DNA of 64,000 nt. Source: Promethearchaeia archaeon (GTDB lineage: Archaea; Asgardarchaeota; Lokiarchaeia; Sigyniarchaeales; SOKP01). Position 1 is the first letter of the stretch; each line of letters begins with the position of its first letter. Below the pieces are notes generated by a model. It searched no databases, was not told the DNA's origin, and saw nothing but the letters and a program-made list of their open reading frames with translations. Of the stretch, positions 8,023-17,232 are shown in pieces. Both the position numbers and the translations under genes were made by a program. The stretch is taken from positions 31,298-95,297 of the forward strand of contig JAHQWG010000048.1 of NCBI GenBank assembly GCA_029856045.1, in the 5' to 3' direction.

Positions 8023-8955
8023 TTGCTAAAAAACAATGATAAGATTGATATAAACGATTTAGAAATCAATCCTTTATTACAACAACTTAGGGAAAACCCT
8101 ATTGCAGGGAATGGAGAAAATCATTATTTCACAAGTTTTGATGGGGCAAAAATTTTTTATCGAGTTTGGAGACCGATTATTAAGATAAATAAGATTTTAA
8201 TTGTAAGTCATGGGATGGGGGGACATGGAGAGTTTTTTGTGCTCTTGGCGGATAAAGTATTTAATGAAGGAATTATGGTTATCGCTCCAGATTACAGGAA
8301 TCATGGTCATTCGGATGGAAAAAAAGGAGATTTAAAGAGATTTAATTATATTTTACAAGATCTTCATGAATTCATAAATTATATTTCTGAGCAATATCCA
8401 GATACGCCAATTTATTTGTTGGGAGAAAGCATGGGCGGTGCAGTCAATATAAATTATGTAGCAGAATACCCTGAAAATTTAACTGGAATGATTTTATTTT
8501 CTCCAGCTGTGAAAATAGAATTTTCACTAAAGAGAAGAATATTATTGATACTTATTGCACTACCTTTACTAATTTTAAGAATTTTTGCACCAAGTTCAAG
8601 TATAATTGGCGCAAGAGGAAGTGAGGATGAGGGAATTAGGAACCCCATTCATCAACAATATGATAAAACAGATCCAAATCATTTAAAAAAGATATCAGCA
8701 CGATATTTAATTCAACTTTTAAAATATATTCGCAAATCAGTCTCAAAGGCTTCAAAAATAAATATTCCTACTGTAATTTTTCAAGGAACATCAGATGTGG
8801 AAGTTTCACAAGAGGGGGTTTCTAAATTTTTTGAAAGACTAAATTCAGATATGAAAGAGTTGTATTTAATTGAGGGAGGTTATCATTGTCTTTTGACAGA
8901 TCCAGATTTTCAAGATAAATGGCATATTTTAATTGAATGGTTAAAAAAGCATTAG
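8023..8955 (+). CDS. Alpha/beta hydrolase, monoacylglycerol lipase-like
   Basis: 310-residue serine hydrolase. Visible: oxyanion region SHGMGGHGEFF, nucleophile elbow GESMGGA, acid in GTSDVEVS and catalytic His in GGYHCLL near the end. These, with the N-terminal 'F.SFDGAKIFYRVWRP', match the lysophospholipase/monoacylglycerol lipase family, which hydrolyses acyl esters. There is no signal peptide, so it acts in the cytoplasm or at the inner membrane face; a hydrophobic run around 175-193 may be a lid. The TTG start is supported by AGGAG six bases upstream. Ester lipids are unusual in archaea, so the natural substrate is open. Confidence 0.85.
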   Translation: MLKNNDKIDINDLEINPLLQQLRENPIAGNGENHYFTSFDGAKIFYRVWRPIIKINKILIVSHGMGGHGEFFVLLADKVFNEGIMVIAPDYRNHGHSDGKKGDLKRFNYILQDLHEFINYISEQYPDTPIYLLGESMGGAVNINYVAEYPENLTGMILFSPAVKIEFSLKRRILLILIALPLLILRIFAPSSSIIGARGSEDEGIRNPIHQQYDKTDPNHLKKISARYLIQLLKYIRKSVSKASKINIPTVIFQGTSDVEVSQEGVSKFFERLNSDMKELYLIEGGYHCLLTDPDFQDKWHILIEWLKKH

Positions 8956-9024
8956 TAAAGGATTATTTATTATTTGTTATTTGACTATCTAAGACTAGAT
9001 GTTAAAAAAAAATTGATTTTCGAA

Positions 9025-9948
9025 ATGAAAGATAAAAGAACTGCGGTTGTTGGAGCGGGATGGTTTGGTCGAGCGCATATAAGGAATTATAATCAACTTT
9101 CCAAATTAGTTGCTGTTTGTGATGCAAATAAAGAGAATTTAGAGCTTGTGAAAACACTTTATGATAATATTAACGTTTATACTAATGTAGATGATATGAT
9201 TAAAAGTGAAGATATTGATGCAGCTAGTGTAGTTACACCACCATCAAATATTCCAGCAATATCTAGGAAATTTGCTGAGAAAGGTATAGATGTATTGATG
9301 GAGAAGCCAATGGCATTAAGATTATCTGATTTAGAACAATTTAAAGAATTTACAAATTGCCGTATCATGCCTGGTTTTATTGAATTATATAACCCCGTTT
9401 TTGATAAACTATTAGAGAATCTTCCAGAGATTGGTGAGATCATTACTGTTGCCTCAAAAAGGATAGGTCTTTATCCCAAAAGAGATTGGAATATGGGAGT
9501 TATTTTGGATTTATCAATTCATGATATTTATTTGCAAGAGAGAATTCTAGGTGAAGTAAAAAATGCTATTGGAATGGTAAATCGGTTTGTTGATAACAAA
9601 CATGAGGATGCGGCATTTATTTTATTAGATTTTGGAAAAGCAAAAGGTTCAATTGAATCTAATTGGTATACTCCAACAAAATTTCGAAGAATGTATGTTC
9701 ATGGAGCTAATGGAACTATTGAGATAAATTTTATATCTCAAACATTTAATTTTCAAAAAGGTTTGAATTTATTGGGAGACAACCCAGCGACTAAGGATGA
9801 GACATATTCTCCATTAAAACTGGAAGAACCATTAAAAAGGGAAATCTTAAATTTCCTATATGATAAGGATAAAGATATTAAGGTAACTCTAGATGATGGA
9901 ATACGAGCTCTAAAGATTGCATTGGAAGTTATTGAGAAAGCAAATTAA
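9025..9948 (+). CDS. Gfo/Idh/MocA-family NAD(P)-dependent oxidoreductase
   Basis: N-terminal Rossmann domain starting TAVVGAGWFGRAH (GxGxxG), then the family's EKPMAL motif, where Lys is catalytic, and a C-terminal alpha/beta domain. Members oxidise or reduce sugars, inositols or related compounds. The frame opens at a TTG (8974), but the ATG at 9025 puts the nucleotide-binding strand six residues from the start and is preferred (307 residues). It lies 69 bp after the hydrolase and could be co-transcribed. Substrate unknown; UDP-sugar or sugar-acid metabolism is possible. Confidence 0.85.
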   Translation: MKDKRTAVVGAGWFGRAHIRNYNQLSKLVAVCDANKENLELVKTLYDNINVYTNVDDMIKSEDIDAASVVTPPSNIPAISRKFAEKGIDVLMEKPMALRLSDLEQFKEFTNCRIMPGFIELYNPVFDKLLENLPEIGEIITVASKRIGLYPKRDWNMGVILDLSIHDIYLQERILGEVKNAIGMVNRFVDNKHEDAAFILLDFGKAKGSIESNWYTPTKFRRMYVHGANGTIEINFISQTFNFQKGLNLLGDNPATKDETYSPLKLEEPLKREILNFLYDKDKDIKVTLDDGIRALKIALEVIEKAN

Positions 9949-10029
9949 AAATGGAAAGATTAATTATTAATAAATTATTGGATTAAATTAAGTCTTGATA
10001 AACTTTTAGAAGAACTGGTGAATTAGAAA

Positions 10030-10449
10030 TTGCCTGAAGATGAAAAAGAGGAACATGAATTGGAGAAAATTCGAATGAATAAATTAAAAATGATGTTGGA
10101 AAGACAAAAGATACACGAAATTCAAAATGTACAAGAAAAACAGATTTATGATAAAATTGATGTGATATTTCGTGCAATTCTCAGCCCCGATGCTTATAAT
10201 CATTTAATTAATTTAAAAAATTCAGATCCAAAAGTTTATTGGGCGATCTTTAATACTTTAGTGACTCCAAGTGTAATTGAACAGATCGATTTATTATTAA
10301 TGATAATCAATGAAGGAAATGCCTTATTAAGAAGAATGCCTCTTGAAACTATCGTATATCTAGAAAGAAAGTTTAAAGGGACAAAGATATCAATTAAAGT
10401 CAAAAGACGAGACGAGGAAGCTGTTGACCTATCGTCTTATTTAAAATAG
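10030..10449 (+). CDS. PDCD5/TFAR19-like DNA-binding protein
   Basis: 139-residue archaeal homologue of eukaryotic programmed cell death protein 5. The family signature is an N-terminal charged helix (here ELEKIRMNKLKMMLERQ), a three-helix core (VIFRAILSPDAYNHLINLK...), and a basic C-terminal region (RKFKGTKISIKVKRRD). Archaeal members bind nucleic acid or ribosome-associated partners; the role is not settled. It starts at TTG. Divergence from textbook archaeal PDCD5 in the middle keeps confidence moderate. Confidence 0.65.
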   Translation: MPEDEKEEHELEKIRMNKLKMMLERQKIHEIQNVQEKQIYDKIDVIFRAILSPDAYNHLINLKNSDPKVYWAIFNTLVTPSVIEQIDLLLMIINEGNALLRRMPLETIVYLERKFKGTKISIKVKRRDEEAVDLSSYLK

Positions 10450-10475
10450 ATGGATTTTTAAAAAAAATACATTAA

Positions 10476-11030
10476 TTATTGTTCTCTTCCTGAAATAATT
10501 GCAGTCACTTTATAACTATTATTATTTATCTTTTCTCCGTCAATTGAAAAAAATTGAAATGCAAATGGTCGTTTAAAGATTTGTTCGACCATATATCCAT
10601 AGGAACTTATTGTAAAAATAAAAAGTCGTTTAGAGATACTCTCAACAGAAACATCAAGATTTAATTCATGTAGGACCTCCTTTAAGGTCTCAATTTCTTT
10701 TTCGTTATATTGATAAGAAAATACAAGTTTGAAATCTACTGGCGTTGGAGCTTCAGGATCATCATATGTAAGGTCAGATTTTCGAAAAGGAAAAAGTGTA
10801 GATAAATAAAAATTGAAAAATTCACGATAATGATTTTTTAAGAGATAAGAGATTTTGAACCCCTCAGCATATTTTGGCCAATGTTCTCTCATGGCTTCAA
10901 ATAATTTGGGATAATTTTTTTTCTTTCGTTCGCTTTCTTTTTTTAAAAATAATAATAGCTTATTCTCTATTGGTTTAAACTCACATTCTTTTCCAACTCG
11001 TAATAAAAATTGCTTAAAGCGAACGGACAT
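10476..11030 (-). CDS. Hypothetical protein, unrecognised family
   Basis: 184 residues, soluble, no signal peptide or membrane segment. The N-terminal half is helical and basic; the C-terminal half alternates strands and short helices (VDFKLVFSYQYNEKEIETL, FIFTISSYGYMVEQIFKRPFAFQFF), a pattern possible for a small alpha/beta sensor fold. There are no catalytic motifs or cysteine clusters. Start ATG at 11030. It converges with the PDCD5-like gene, 26 bp apart. I do not recognise it. Confidence 0.6.
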   Translation of the reverse strand: MSVRFKQFLLRVGKECEFKPIENKLLLFLKKESERKKKNYPKLFEAMREHWPKYAEGFKISYLLKNHYREFFNFYLSTLFPFRKSDLTYDDPEAPTPVDFKLVFSYQYNEKEIETLKEVLHELNLDVSVESISKRLFIFTISSYGYMVEQIFKRPFAFQFFSIDGEKINNNSYKVTAIISGREQ

Positions 11031-11330
11031 AATTTTCTTGATAAATTAAGTTAATTTATGATATATTTTTAGACAGTAAGAACTTAATTCTTATGTTAAC
11101 ACCTATTAAGATCTATTAAATTTTATTTTTTTTGATTTTATATTTAGTTATATTATGAAAATATTATATTACGCCTTTTTTTATCTTCTTGTTATAAATT
11201 TTGAATATTTTTTTGATAAGTAAATTTATTTAAATTTAAAATGGAATTTAAAGTAAATATTATTATGCAAATATAGTTAATTCATTCCTATTGAATGATA
11301 TTACACTTTATTAATCCTTGAGAATAAATT

Positions 11331-12821
11331 ATGAAAAGACACATAACTTCTCTATTATTAATTATACTCTTATTTTTCAATGTCATAATTGTTGGAAATT
11401 CTTTAGTCTGTGCAAATGAGAATGAAACAATTGATGAGACAATAGTAAATGTAAGAGCAAAAAATATTTTTCTACAGACTAAATTATTTTTATATGAAAT
11501 AGAAAACGGATTAAAAGGAGTTGGATATGATGATTATATCGGGTTAATTGATATTGAAGCAGAAAATAATTCATATGCCCAAGAAAAAATCTTTACATTG
11601 GCTGCGTTTTATCATAAATATTTTATATCAGGAACTACGATGACTTATGCATGGGCAGAAAATGAGCTATTAACACCATTACAATCAAATTTTTGGAAAT
11701 ATCACAAGATTTTGAGAGCGGAAAGTGAAGAAAATGGGAGTAAATATTTTACAATTGATAGTATGATTGCTTTAGAATTTTTATCAAGTGCATATCGTGA
11801 TTCTCAAAACAATATTATTAAAAACCAATTAATAGAACCTTTATTCATTCAGCGAGAATCTATGAAGGCAAATAATACACTTGAATATCACGGTCCCTCT
11901 CAATCTGATCATTTAGCATTCTGGACTGCAATTGAAGGAGTAGGTTATGAAACAGATCTTAATTCTTATCATAAATATATATCTGGAGGAGATCCGAATC
12001 TTCAATATTGCTTAGCGAATACCTCTTTATGGGCAATTGCAGGTATGCTAAATTATGGATTGTTGGGTAGAGAAACTTCAATCGATGTTGAGAAAGAAGT
12101 TTTTAATGCATCTCTTAACGATGCTCAAAAAACAATGAAATATCTTGAAGATATATTATTTATTAATGGAACTGGGTTTAAAGAATATAATATTGCTTCA
12201 ACAGATAAAATCATCTTCAGAACGCAAGCTCTATCATTATTATCTTATGCAAGACTATATCAAGCCACTGGAAATGTGGTATATATTGATAAAGCAGAGA
12301 ATGTTATCGTTAATATTATAAAACCTTATTTTATTGATTCTGAAGAAGGGGGAGCTGTTTTATGGTTTAACTCAACTTCAGGAATAGGTGCAAATATTAA
12401 AGAAGGTTATGGGAACGCACTCTATGCATATAGTTTAATTGAATTATATAAGGCAACTGGCAGAGAAAGATATTTAATACTATCTTTGGAAGTAATTAAT
12501 TTCTTAAATAATTATATGTATAAAAAAAGCGCTGATGGATTAATCGAAGGATATATAGAATATATTCGAAAAAATGGAACAATTTACGATCCCCCCGGAT
12601 TTCTCAGTAATACAACTAGATTGTGGAAAACAAATGCACTTATATTTTATGTTAATGAGGAAATATATTCCACCTATAGACCTTTGCATGTTAAATACAT
12701 ATTATGGATGATTATCGGCATAACAACTGTAATTGGAGTAATAATAATTATAAATATCGCCGTTAAACGAAAAATTGTCTATAAAAATTTATCCAAATCA
12801 ACAAAAATTTTGACTAAATAA
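11331..12821 (+). CDS. Secreted, membrane-anchored alpha/alpha-toroid protein (glycoside-hydrolase-like)
   Basis: 496 residues with an N-terminal signal peptide (KR then a 20-residue hydrophobic core ending near NSLVCA) and one C-terminal helix (about 455-478) followed by a basic tail, so most of the protein should be outside the cell. The middle is a chain of amphipathic helix pairs with motifs such as ALSLLSYARLYQATGN, YGNALYAYSLIELYKATGRERYL and GGAVLWFNS. This is the rhythm of (alpha/alpha)6 barrels found in glycoside hydrolases and epimerases. I see no certain catalytic pair, so enzyme activity is unproven. Start ATG at 11331. The next gene is also a surface protein. Confidence 0.65.
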   Translation: MKRHITSLLLIILLFFNVIIVGNSLVCANENETIDETIVNVRAKNIFLQTKLFLYEIENGLKGVGYDDYIGLIDIEAENNSYAQEKIFTLAAFYHKYFISGTTMTYAWAENELLTPLQSNFWKYHKILRAESEENGSKYFTIDSMIALEFLSSAYRDSQNNIIKNQLIEPLFIQRESMKANNTLEYHGPSQSDHLAFWTAIEGVGYETDLNSYHKYISGGDPNLQYCLANTSLWAIAGMLNYGLLGRETSIDVEKEVFNASLNDAQKTMKYLEDILFINGTGFKEYNIASTDKIIFRTQALSLLSYARLYQATGNVVYIDKAENVIVNIIKPYFIDSEEGGAVLWFNSTSGIGANIKEGYGNALYAYSLIELYKATGRERYLILSLEVINFLNNYMYKKSADGLIEGYIEYIRKNGTIYDPPGFLSNTTRLWKTNALIFYVNEEIYSTYRPLHVKYILWMIIGITTVIGVIIIINIAVKRKIVYKNLSKSTKILTK

Positions 12822-13172
12822 TTCTAATCGAATTTTTATTTTCTCTTTAATATTAAATGTAAAACCCATTTCTAAGAGTTATTTAATCTTAGATTTTAAA
12901 AAGTTTTAAGAACATGCTCTATTATTTATTTTTTTTTAATTCTCTTATTTTTTCTACTTTTAACTAAATTCCATTAATTTATCGTGTTGAATAGTTATGA
13001 ACAAAAAATAAAAATTCGGTGGATAATTGAGAAAAAAAATTAAAAATAAACATAATTTTTATTTGATAATTGTGACAATATTTAAAAACATATAGAGAGA
13101 GATCTATACATTTAATTAAACTTCATATGGGTGTAATAATCTATTAAACGAAACAATTTTAAATTAGTCTTA
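12822..13172. other. Intergenic region with a possible promoter
   Basis: AT-rich, no ORF worth calling. A TATA-like ATATTTAAAAAC lies near 13078-13089, about 85-95 bases before the TTG start of the repeat protein. The long T-rich stretch after 12822 may end transcription of the toroid gene. Confidence 0.4.
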
Positions 13173-15989
13173 TTGATCTCTTTGATCATTTTTTTTAGTG
13201 GCTTCACAGCTATTTCTCTCTATAATAACATCAATTTATTGAAGGATAGTGTCGTCGAAGATTTAGAGAGATTTTCAGATGAATTAAAAATTTCTGCTTG
13301 GAATTGGAGCACGACCAAGGTTGTCTCCACGGAAAGCACAGAGGATTCTGGATATCCAACAATCGCAGTGGACGGTTCCGGAAACGTGCACATCGCATGG
13401 TATGATGAGACGGAATATGGTGGATCGGGAGATGATTGGGATATATTTTATAAGCACTGGAACATGACCACGGCGAACTGGACTACGACGGAGGTGATCT
13501 CCACGGAAGGCACTAATGTTTCTTATACTCCAACAATAGCAGTTGACGATTACGGAAACGTATTTATTGCATGGGAAGATCTTGCGGATTATAACAATTC
13601 GGGAGTGGACCGTGATATATTTTATAAGTATTGGAACGCGACTACGGCGACCTGGACCACAACCGAAGTCGTTTCCACGGAAAGTACTGGTTCTTCTTAT
13701 TTTTCAACAATGGCAGTGGACGGTTCAGGAAACGTACATATTGCGTGGAATGATTATACGAATTATAAAAGTTCAGGAGGGGATCTTGACATATTTTATA
13801 AGTATTGGAACGCAACCACGGCGACTTGGAACACGACCGAGGTGGTCTCCACGGAAAGTACTGCTTTTTCTTCAGAGCCAACAATAGCAGTGGACGGTTT
13901 CGGAAACGTATATATTGCGTGGGAGGATCAAACGGATTATAAAAGTTCAGGAGCGGACAATGATATATTTTATAAGTATTGGAACGCGACTACGGCGACT
14001 TGGAATACGACCGAGGTCATCTCTAATGAAAGCACTAGTGATTCTTGTTCTCCAACATTAGCAGTGGACGGTTCCGAAAACGTGCACATTGCGTGGCATG
14101 ATGAGACGGAATATGGTGGATCGGGAGATGATTGGGATATTTTTTATAAGTATTGGAACGCAACCACGGCGAACTGGACTACGACGGAAGTGATCTCCAC
14201 CGAAAGCACTGATGATTCTTTTTCTCCAACATTAGCAGTGGACTTTTTGGGAAAATTGCACATTGCATGGCAGGATGAAACGAATTATGGCGGTTCGGGA
14301 GGTGATTATGACATATTTTATAAACACTGGAACGCGACCACGGCGACTTGGACCACGACCGAGGTAATCTCCACGGAAAGCGCTGGTAATTCTCATTCTC
14401 CAACAATAGCAGTGGACTTTTTGGGAAAAGTGCATATTGCATGGACTGATAAAACGAATTATGGCGGTTCGGGAGGCGATGATGATATATTTTATAAAAA
14501 ATTCATATTATCTCCATCGGATCCATCAATAGTAATAAATAATGGAGATGCGAGTACAAATTCCACCTTAGCGAATCTCACGCTCTCGGCGGATGGAGCA
14601 GAAGAAATGTGTTTTAGAAATGGGACATCCATATTTTGGACTAATTGGGAAGCATACGCCACAACAAAACAACTATATTTAGAAGGCTCTACAAATAATA
14701 CGGGATATTCAATCTATGTGAAATTTCGAAATGCAACAGGAGTATCTCCCCAAGTCGGTGATAGCATTTTATTTTTAATTTTCACACCCTTGAATCCATC
14801 AATAATTATAAATAACGGAGATGCAAGTACAAATTCCACCTTAGTGAATCTCACGCTTTCAGTGGATGGAGCAACAGAAATGTGCTTCAAAAATGGGACG
14901 GATGTTACATGGACCAGTTGGGAGGCGTATATTACGACAAAACAGTTGTATTTAGAAGGGTCTACAAATAATACGCAATATTCAATCGATGTGAAGTTTC
15001 GAAATGCAACAGGAGAGACCTCCCCAGTTGGTGATAGCATCCTCTATTTAATTTTCACACCATTGAATCCATCAATAATTATAAATAATGGAGATGCAAC
15101 TACTGATTCTGTCTTAGTGACTCTCACGCTCTCGGCGGATGGAGCAACAGAAATGTGCTTTAGAAATTGGACGGGTGGTTCATGGACCAGTTGGGAGGCG
15201 TATAGTACAACAAAACAGTTGTATTTAGAAGGCTCTACAAACAATACGGAATATTCAGTCTATGTGAAATTTCGAAATGCAGCAGGAGAAACTTCCCCAG
15301 TCGGTGATAGCATCCTATATTTAATTTTCACACCATTAAATCCATCAATAGTAATAAATAATGGAGATGCAACTACTGATTCTATCTTAGTGAATTTAAC
15401 GCTCTCGGCGGATGGAGCAACAGAAATGTGCCTTAGAAATGGGACGGGTGGTGCCTGGACCAGTTGGGAGGCGTATAGTACAACAAAACAGTTGTATTTA
15501 GAAGGCTCTGTAAACAATGTGGTATATTCAATCTATGTGAAATTTCGAAATGCAATAGGAGAGATTTCCCCAGTCGGTGATAGTATCCTATTCTTAATTT
15601 ACACACCATCGAATCCATCAATAATTATAAATAATGGAGATGCGAGTACTGATTCTACCTTAGTAACTCTCACACTCTCGGTGGATGGAGCAGACGAAAT
15701 GTGTTTCAGAAATGGAACAACTGGTACATGGACCAGTTGGGAGTCGTATGGTACAACAAAACAGTTATATTTAGAAGGCTCTGTAAACAATATGGAATAT
15801 TCAATTTATGTGAAATTTCGAAATGCATTAGGAGATACTTCCCCAGTCAGTGATAACATTCTATATTTGATCACGGAAGAAACGGTAATCCCTGGATATC
15901 CAGTCGGATTTATTATCATTTCATTACTTGCAGGAATAGGAGTAATTGTAATTCTTAATAAATCTAAGAGAATAAAATTGAGAAACTAA
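13173..15989 (+). CDS. Surface protein: seven propeller-blade repeats, five Ig-like repeats, C-terminal anchor
   Basis: 938 residues. A hydrophobic N-terminus (LISLIIFFSGFTAISL) acts as signal or anchor. Next come seven near-identical units of about 59 residues (core AVDGSGNVHIAWxDxTxY...DIFYKYWNATTATW), the number needed to close a seven-bladed beta propeller. Then five units of about 91 residues (core NPSIIINNGDA...LEGSTNN...VGDSILYLI) that look like Ig/fibronectin sandwiches. A final helix (VGFIIISLLAGIGVIVILN) with a KSKR tail anchors it. Many NxT/NxS sites suggest N-glycosylation. The TTG start at 13173 lacks positive residues before the hydrophobic core; the frame is open to 13140 and would add IKRNNFKLV, but no standard start codon is there. 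Probable adhesion or S-layer-associated role; binding partner unknown. Confidence 0.8.
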   Translation: MISLIIFFSGFTAISLYNNINLLKDSVVEDLERFSDELKISAWNWSTTKVVSTESTEDSGYPTIAVDGSGNVHIAWYDETEYGGSGDDWDIFYKHWNMTTANWTTTEVISTEGTNVSYTPTIAVDDYGNVFIAWEDLADYNNSGVDRDIFYKYWNATTATWTTTEVVSTESTGSSYFSTMAVDGSGNVHIAWNDYTNYKSSGGDLDIFYKYWNATTATWNTTEVVSTESTAFSSEPTIAVDGFGNVYIAWEDQTDYKSSGADNDIFYKYWNATTATWNTTEVISNESTSDSCSPTLAVDGSENVHIAWHDETEYGGSGDDWDIFYKYWNATTANWTTTEVISTESTDDSFSPTLAVDFLGKLHIAWQDETNYGGSGGDYDIFYKHWNATTATWTTTEVISTESAGNSHSPTIAVDFLGKVHIAWTDKTNYGGSGGDDDIFYKKFILSPSDPSIVINNGDASTNSTLANLTLSADGAEEMCFRNGTSIFWTNWEAYATTKQLYLEGSTNNTGYSIYVKFRNATGVSPQVGDSILFLIFTPLNPSIIINNGDASTNSTLVNLTLSVDGATEMCFKNGTDVTWTSWEAYITTKQLYLEGSTNNTQYSIDVKFRNATGETSPVGDSILYLIFTPLNPSIIINNGDATTDSVLVTLTLSADGATEMCFRNWTGGSWTSWEAYSTTKQLYLEGSTNNTEYSVYVKFRNAAGETSPVGDSILYLIFTPLNPSIVINNGDATTDSILVNLTLSADGATEMCLRNGTGGAWTSWEAYSTTKQLYLEGSVNNVVYSIYVKFRNAIGEISPVGDSILFLIYTPSNPSIIINNGDASTDSTLVTLTLSVDGADEMCFRNGTTGTWTSWESYGTTKQLYLEGSVNNMEYSIYVKFRNALGDTSPVSDNILYLITEETVIPGYPVGFIIISLLAGIGVIVILNKSKRIKLRN
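13302..14505 (+). repeat. Seven tandem repeats of about 177 bp (propeller blades)
   Basis: The units share long identical DNA stretches (for example CGACCACGGCGACTTGGA variants and GATATATTTTATAAGTATTGG). The DNA is visibly richer in G and C than flanking genes and uses codons such as GCG, ACG and GAC that are rare around it. This indicates recent expansion by unequal recombination, with or without transfer. Confidence 0.9.
14511..15870 (+). repeat. Five tandem repeats of about 273 bp (Ig-like domains)
   Basis: Each unit starts near CCATCRATARTWATAAATAA and includes AAACARTTGTATTTAGAAGG and GTGAAATTTCGAAATGC. The repeats are similar enough to have homogenised recently. Assembly could have collapsed or expanded copies. 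Confidence 0.9.
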
Positions 15990-16522
15990 CTTCCAAAAAG
16001 AGAACTGGAAATTGCTTTTTTAAATTATAACTCTTTTCCTTTTCGTATAAATCAAGCTACTAATTCATTGCATTTAAGAGAGTTATTTAAAACTTGAATT
16101 TTTTCCATGATATTAAGAGCACATGAAAAATCCATTTAAGGGTATAATATCCAATTGATATGAAGGAGAAATCTTATAGCATGTGAAATTATCTAATGCG
16201 TTATATTAATCAATACAAAAATATTAGAAATTATATTAATTACCAAATTTTCATAAATATTTGTAAGGTTAAATTTATAAAATAAGATAAAGAATTCTTT
16301 CTAAAGTGATTAGATAAATGTAAAAATAACCCAATAAATTATATACATCATTTTTTACCTCCTTTTTTCGAGTAAATTCAATTTTATATTAGATAAAAAT
16401 TTTCAATACTTCCATTTTATAAAAAATTAATCTCCAGAAAGACTATGATTAAAAGAGAAAAAATCCTTAAAATATTCAAAGAATATAAAATTTTCTAATA
16501 AAAGAGTGAAAATAAGATAGAT
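15990..16522. other. Intergenic region, no gene seen
   Basis: 533 AT-rich bases between the surface protein and the HEPN-MNT pair. No reading frame with a plausible start, no tRNA and no strong hairpin noticed. A GGTATAATAT stretch near 16140 is TATA-like but has no clear gene behind it. Confidence 0.5.
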
Positions 16523-16816
16523 ATGATTAGGAAAGAAGAAATTTTAAAAACTCTAAAAAAGTTTAAACAAGAAGTGAAAAAGAAATATAAAGTAAGAGAA
16601 TTAGGTCTTTTTGGCTCATACATAAATGAAAAACAAAAAGAAAGTAGTGATATTGATATTCTTGTAGAATTTGATGAAAAAGCTGACCTTTTCGATCTTA
16701 TAAGACTTTCGCTATTTCTTGAGGAAAAATTAAATAAGAAAGTTGATATTGTTCCAAAAAGTGCATTAAGGGAGGAGATTAAGGAGAATATCCTTCAAAA
16801 GGTAATATATGCATGA
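16523..16816 (+). CDS. mntA: MntA-type minimal nucleotidyltransferase (antitoxin of HEPN-MNT pair)
   Basis: 97-residue nucleotidyltransferase. The catalytic signature is GS at 31-32 and D43/D45 (LFGSYINEKQKESSDIDIL), matching GSx10DxD. In characterised pairs MntA transfers AMP to a tyrosine of the HEPN partner and silences it. The start ATG is at 16523; its stop overlaps the partner's start by four bases (ATGA at 16813-16816), so the two are translationally coupled. Confidence 0.9.
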   Translation: MIRKEEILKTLKKFKQEVKKKYKVRELGLFGSYINEKQKESSDIDILVEFDEKADLFDLIRLSLFLEEKLNKKVDIVPKSALREEIKENILQKVIYA

Positions 16817-17115
16817 GAAATTATAGAATCTACTTAAAGGACATATTTAATGCATTAGAAAGCATAGAAAAATTCATACAAGAGATGAATTTTGAAGAGT
16901 TTAAGAAAGACGATAAAACCTCAAGCGCTGTTATTAGAAAGTTTGAAATAATTGGGGAAGCTGCAAAAAATATTTCAGAAGGGTTAAAACAAAAATATCC
17001 TCGAGTTCCATGGAAAGAAATGGCAGGAATGAGAGATAAATTGATTCATTTTTATTTTGGAGTGGATTATAAATTAGTTTGGATGACGATAAAAGAAAGG
17101 TTAATCAAAATTTAA
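16813..17115 (+). CDS. hepT: HepT-type HEPN ribonuclease toxin
   Basis: 100 residues, all helical. The HEPN active motif Rx4HxY is intact: R74, H79, Y81 in MRDKLIHFYFGVDY. In the family R and H cut RNA and the tyrosine is AMPylated by MntA. The gene overlaps mntA by four bases, the usual toxin-antitoxin arrangement. Archaeal chromosomes carry many such pairs; phage defence or stress control is inferred only. A second pair lies at 61.3-62.1 kb, but the two toxins look only distantly related. Confidence 0.9.
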   Translation: MRNYRIYLKDIFNALESIEKFIQEMNFEEFKKDDKTSSAVIRKFEIIGEAAKNISEGLKQKYPRVPWKEMAGMRDKLIHFYFGVDYKLVWMTIKERLIKI

Positions 17116-17190
17116 TTTTCTCTTTAATAATAATTATAAAATCAATCTCTCTTCCGCCACCTCCTTGAATCATAATCAATTTTTTAAAAG

Positions 17191-17198
17191 TATAAAAA
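17191..17198 (+). promoter_or_regulatory. Probable TATA box of the deacylase gene
   Basis: TATAAAAA preceded by AAAAG, 35 bases before the ATG at 17233, predicting a transcript start about 15 bases upstream of the start codon. Confidence 0.45.
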
Positions 17199-17232
17199 TG
17201 AAATTAAAATAAAACAAAGCATATGATTATTT

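Noticed and set aside
13543..15790. Several opposite-strand and shifted frames within the repeat protein
   Set aside because: They repeat with the DNA repeats and follow the GC-rich third positions of the real gene; no family resemblance.
13302..15870. CRISPR-like array
   Set aside because: Repeats are long, coding, contiguous and without spacers.
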